64,000 nt of DNA from Armillaria gallica (Eukaryota; Basidiomycota; Agaricomycetes; Agaricales; Physalacriaceae): NCBI GenBank assembly GCA_037576215.1, contig JBANDB010000005.1, forward strand, positions 3,782,001 through 3,846,000, given 5' to 3'. Each line of letters opens with the position of its first letter. Position 1 is the first letter of the stretch. A model generated the notes under the pieces. That model had not been told where the DNA came from. It ran no database searches and saw nothing but the letters and a program-made list of their open reading frames with translations. The translations under genes were made by a program, and so were the position numbers. This document shows, in pieces, positions 60,030 through 64,000 of this stretch.

Positions 60030-61449
60030 TTTATAAATAGTGTAAATATGAGAGACTTAGTAAGACTGTAAGGCCTTAGCTTTGTACAAACCATAGAGAA
60101 CATATGGTCTTTTGACTTTGAAAGTAACAGCAGCTCATTGACATTGCTGTGTATGGACAGAAACTGTATGGTGTTAGTGAGTGATACACAGATCATTTAG
60201 ATGCTGTTGTACTGTGGATTACTGAACCACAGTTGTCATGCTGAGGAGTATGCATGGGAAAACATTTTCTTGAGGCCTTGGCATAGTAACAGCCTTAGTA
60301 AACACAGTTACTAGTAGCCATGAGCTTTAATTATTGTAGCTGAAAGGGTACTCATATCAATCACATTATTTCATTAAATGATCAACAGACACGTCAGTTG
60401 GATGCTTCAGAGTGATGCAGCAATTCTGTTTTGGGATGATTGTTGATCAAAAGTGCCTTGCCATGATGAAATACAGAAATGATATGTAGCAAGATGGGAT
60501 GGATAGCAAAGTGTATAAGGAGTAGTTGTAATAGTATTAAAATAGTATCAGTGTGTGCAATTTTTGGTCTGCTGAAAGGCCATCAAGTGGATGGTAAGAT
60601 AGGTGACATCCAGAAGCATTGACATCACATGACTCCTAATGTGACAGACCTTGTCAGGCAATAGGCTCTTGGCACACTTACTAAAACACTTTTCTTTTAG
60701 TATACAAAGATGCCAGGAGACCTGTTTGATCTTTCTTCAGTTTCAGATTTCTCATATTTTAAGTTTATTATTTTGCTAGTCCAGAATTTTTGTGTCTTAC
60801 ATAAGCAATAATTACCATATATAGATGCCTATATAGTGCAATTTTTGTTGTCTTCAGCCTCCAGTATGCCCACAAACAGCAGAAACCTAAAAAATAAGCA
60901 ATCTAATGGGTCACACTCCAATGAAGTGCAAGGTGGGCTTCAAATTTGTTCAAAAAAGAACAAAACTCACGTAGCAGGCCCAGACCATGACAATAGTAAC
61001 ATTGTTACTGCACTGGATGCTGTTCCTGTGGTTTCTCAGTGACAGTCAATACATGCACATCATAATGATTACATCTGATTTGAGCTTCTCAGATTATTTA
61101 CATGCAATCTCTGGTGCATGAATGCATACAAGAAAGGTTTAAATGGTCACCAGGCTGCTTGGGCTTTCAAAAAGTATTAGGGATGCTGAGATCTACCTGA
61201 CTCAATCCTTGAAGAGCTTGATGGAGTTTAGAAGAAAAGCAATACTTTATTTTAGTTGGCTTCTGAAGCTCATAATCTATATCCAGCTGTATTTTAATGA
61301 AATTGGTTTTATTGATCTCGAAATTTTGTGCTGTAACATCACATATCACACTGCATGTGATGTTGATGCTTCTGGATGTTGTCTATCTTAGCATTAATTA
61401 ATAAATAAAATCCATGAATTCTGAGCATACAGAGCCTAGAAGCTCATCA
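60030..61449. mobile_element. 1.7-kb TG...CA family, truncated copy H with an insertion
   Basis: From TTTATAAATAG at about 60030 the sequence follows the right half of copies B and F up to 60596, and resumes at 61389 to end AAGCTCATCA at 61449. The left half of the family is absent, and the DNA left of 60030 is unrelated. The gap 60597-61388 is a separate TA-flanked element. Many CpG sites of the family are TpG or CpA here, so this is probably the oldest copy. Confidence 0.8.
60595..61390. mobile_element. TA-flanked inverted-repeat element (60597-61388), Tc1/mariner-like MITE
   Basis: The left end reads AGATAGGTGACATCCAGAAG and the right end, reverse complemented, AGATAGACAACATCCAGAAG. The inverted repeat continues to about 36 bases with few mismatches (...CATCACATG). 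TA lies on both sides (60595-60596 and 61389-61390), and deleting the insert restores the copy-H family sequence. It is 792 bp. Inner ORFs (60836-61042, 61143-61391) lack a DDE motif that I can see. TA duplication is the rule for Tc1/mariner and some other superfamilies, so class assignment is inference. Confidence 0.85.
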
Positions 61450-61776
61450 CTGCAGGAAGCAAGGGTTTCGATGAGAGTTAGAGATAGTCCAATGGAATAG
61501 AGCCTGTGGACTTGAGAGTAATAGATTTAGACTCAGACTTAGAGAGAGATTTGGCTAAACCAAGTTGATATTTGAACTGGTTCTATAGTATATATATAAG
61601 TAGGTAAATCTGAGTCAGAGTCTGATAGACTCTGGTAGGGGTATGTCCACTACCAGATTTGGGTTCTAGAATTAATATGTAAAATAGTGAAATGAAATGA
61701 TAAATAAAAGATCAAATGGAGCAGAGTAATGGTAAGCAGCCAGAGGCTGCAGAGTCCAATAGTGAGTTTGTTTGAG
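61450..61776. other. 3' flank of the ankyrin gene
   Basis: No gene. Contains AGACTCTGG-type short repeats (about 61605-61640) and a TA-rich tract at 61590-61600. Confidence 0.4.
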
Positions 61777-64000
61777 TTAGAATGGAAGCTGGAATGGGTG
61801 TGAAGTGGGGGCCAGCAGCATGTGTGTAACAGACTCCTGCTGTGCAGCATAGGACAAGGGTGTACATCCTATGGAGTCCTTGCAATCTACATCAACATAA
61901 TCTGACTGCAATAACATCTCTACAATCTCCTTAGATCCCCTTTCTGCAGCATAGAACAAGGGTGTATGTCCTGTGGAGTCTTTGCAATTCACATTAACCT
62001 GATCTGACTGCAATAATATTTCTACAATCTCCTTAGACCCCCGGCGCACAGCATAGAACAAGGGTGTATGTCCTGTGGAGTCCTTGCAATTCACATCAAT
62101 CTGATCCAACTGTAATAACATCTCTACAATCTCTTTAGACCCACAGTGCACAGCATAGGACAAGGATGTACGTCCTGTGAAGTCCTTGCAATTCACATCA
62201 ACCTGATCCAGCTGCAATAACATCTTTACAATCTCCTTAAACCCTCCGTGCACAGCATAGAACAAGGGTGTACATCCTATGGAGTCCTTGCAATTCACAT
62301 CAATGTGATCCAACTGCAATAACATCTCTACAATCTCCTTAGACCCCCAGTGCACAGCATAGGACAAGGGTGTATATCCTGTGGAGTCTTTGCAATTCAC
62401 ATCAACCTGATCCAATTGCAATAACATCTCTACAATCTCCTTAGACCCCCAATGCATAGCATAAGACAGGGGTGTACATCCTGTGAAGTCCTTGCAATCT
62501 ACATCAACATAATCTGACTGCAATAACATCTCTACAATCTCCTTAGACCCTCTTTCTGCAGCATAGGACAAGGGTGTACGTCCTGTGGAGTCCTTGCAAT
62601 CTACATCAACATAATCTGACTGCAATAACATCTCTACAATCTCCTTAGACCCTCTTTCTGCAGCATAGGACAAGGGTGTATGTCCTGTGGAGTCCTTGCA
62701 ATCTACATCAACATAATCTGACTGCAATAACATCTCTACAATCTCCTTAGACCCTCTTTCTGCAGCATAGGACAAGGGTGTATATCCTGTGGAGTTCTTG
62801 CAATCCACATCAGCCCAATCAAACTGCAATAACATCTCTACAATCTCCTTAGACCCCTGAAGCACAGCATAGGACAAGAGTGTATGTCCTGTGGAGTCCT
62901 TGCAATCTACATCAACATAATCTGACTGCAATAACATCTCTACAATCTCCTTAGACCCTCTTTCTGCAGCATAGGACAAGGGTGTACATCCTGTGGAGTT
63001 CTTGCAATCCACATCAGCCCAATCAAACTGCAATAACATCTCTACAATCTCCTTAGACCCCTGAAGCACAGCATAGGACAAGAGTGTATGTCCTGTGGAG
63101 TCCTTGCAATCTACATCAACATAATTTGACTGCAATAATATCTCTACAATTTCCTTAGACCCCCTTTCTGCAGCATAGAACAAGGGTGTATGTCCTGTGG
63201 AGTCCTTGCAATCTACATCAACCTGATCCAGCTGCAATAACATCTCTACAATCTCCTTAGACCCTCTTTCTGCAGCATAGAACAAGGGTGTACGTCCTGT
63301 GGAGTCCTTGCAATTCACATCAACATTATCTGACTGCAATAACATCTCTACAATCTCTTTAGACCCCTGGTGCATAGCATAGGACAAGGGTGTATGTCCT
63401 GTGGAGTCTTTGCAATTCACATCAACCTGATCCGTCTCCAATAACATCTTTACAATCTCCTTAGACCCCTGATGCACAGCATAGGACAAGGGTGTACGTC
63501 CTGTAGAGTCCTTCCAATCTACATCAACATCATCTGACTGCAATAACATCTTTACAATCTCCTTAGACCCCTGGTGCACTGCATAAAACAAGGCTGTCCA
63601 TTGTTTCTCAGAGTCTCAGATATTTAAATCAATCTTGTCTTGATCCAGGAGCAGTTTCACCATCTCAAGATTCCTTCTTTTTATGGCCAATACCAACAAT
63701 GGTGGATAGCACCACATCAGATTATCCCCTCTGTTCAAAAGCACTTTTGTAATATGCAAAAGGCCATAGTTAACAGCCAATTGAAGTGGAATGGGCTTCT
63801 TGATGGGCAACTCCATATAATTGACAAGCTTCTTAACTGTGCTGCAACATACTGAGTCAAGAAAATCAATGATTCTCTCTTCCATTGAATGTTGCACTTT
63901 GTTGGCATGGTATTCCCAGTAAATAAATGAGTAGCAAAGGAATGGGTACATTTTAAACAGCCAGTTGTCAGGGTAGGTTCGGCTGAACAACATATATGTC
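61777..64000 (-). CDS. ankyrin-repeat protein, probably the C-terminal part of an NLR-like gene (5' end outside window)
   Basis: Reverse strand. Residues coded by 63993-63619 (LFSRTYPDNWLFKMYPFLCY, then SIYW-like text, EERIIDFLD, LQLAVNYGLLHITKVLLNRG, KRRNLEMVKLLLDQDKI) look like the spacer and first degenerate ankyrins that follow a NACHT domain in fungal NLR-like proteins. No NACHT is inside the window. A TGA at 63616-63618 falls at a likely arginine. From 63591 to about 61850 follow 17 near-identical 34-residue ankyrin repeats (core YAAERGSKEIVEMLLQSD, then VDVDCKDSTGHTPLS) and a partial one, ending at 61777. Variation is concentrated at a few positions per repeat. Likely role by family: ligand or nonself recognition. 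The stop may mean a pseudogene, a splice event or an allele-specific loss. Confidence 0.75.
61850..63591 (-). repeat. 102-bp tandem repeat coding 17 ankyrin units
   Basis: CATCTCTACAATCTCCTTAG-type text recurs every 102 bases. Repeats 5-6 and 7-8 form a duplicated two-repeat block (204 bases) marked by HTLLSYAVLQG and FDWADVDCKN, so unequal exchange acted recently. Confidence 0.9.

Noticed and set aside
61850..63591. CRISPR-like array
   Set aside because: The regular 102-bp period is a coding ankyrin repeat with near-identical units and no separate spacers.
136..63618. Recoding of TGA as arginine
   Set aside because: The clean genes here end at normal stops including TGA (the RNR-like gene at 48035-48037), and neighbouring CpG-derived missense changes (R>H, R>Q) favour decay.

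Overview
This window looks like nuclear DNA of a basidiomycete fungus, most likely an Agaricomycete. The evidence is a KDZ (Kyakuja-Dileera-Zisupton) transposase, a fungal-type Helitron, a hAT relic, F-box/LRR-like genes, the end of an NLR-like ankyrin protein, and short introns of about 45-60 bp with GTRNGT donors and CTAAT/CTAAC-like branch sites. The species cannot be named from the sequence. Most of the window is old, decayed mobile DNA.

Layout. 0-5 kb: hAT transposase pseudogene, a tRNA-like SINE candidate, and a complete 1066-bp non-autonomous hAT element with an 8-bp target duplication. 5.5-13.5 kb: a KDZ transposase pseudogene interrupted twice by the same 1.7-kb repeat family; one copy itself carries a second 1.7-kb element. 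13.8-16.7 kb: reverse-strand gag/RT remnant. 17.2-18.2 kb: half of a foldback element whose other half lies at 39.3-40.7 kb. About 19-30.1 kb: a degenerate autonomous Helitron (Rep, Pif1-type helicase, C-terminal peptidase-like domain), interrupted by both 1.7-kb families. 30.4-51.2 kb: the only gene-like region. It has three diverged copies of a putative nucleotidyltransferase-like family, four F-box/LRR-like genes or pseudogenes, other unknown genes and a ribonucleotide reductase small-subunit paralog. 52.9-53.2 kb: a fragment of succinate dehydrogenase subunit B. 56.2-61.4 kb: two more 1.7-kb family copies, the second truncated and carrying a TA-flanked inverted-repeat element. 61.8 kb to the right edge: a reverse-strand protein with 17 near-identical ankyrin repeats.

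Two patterns tie the window together. First, nearly all nonsense codons in the relics and in several host-like genes are TGA where the family or a paralog has arginine, as expected from CGA>TGA decay at CpG. Second, five complete copies of one 1.7-kb family (TG...CA ends, 10-bp inverted termini, 4-bp target duplications) sit in or near other genes. In three of them, removing the insert plus one target copy restores the host reading frame, which allows the insertions to be ordered in time.
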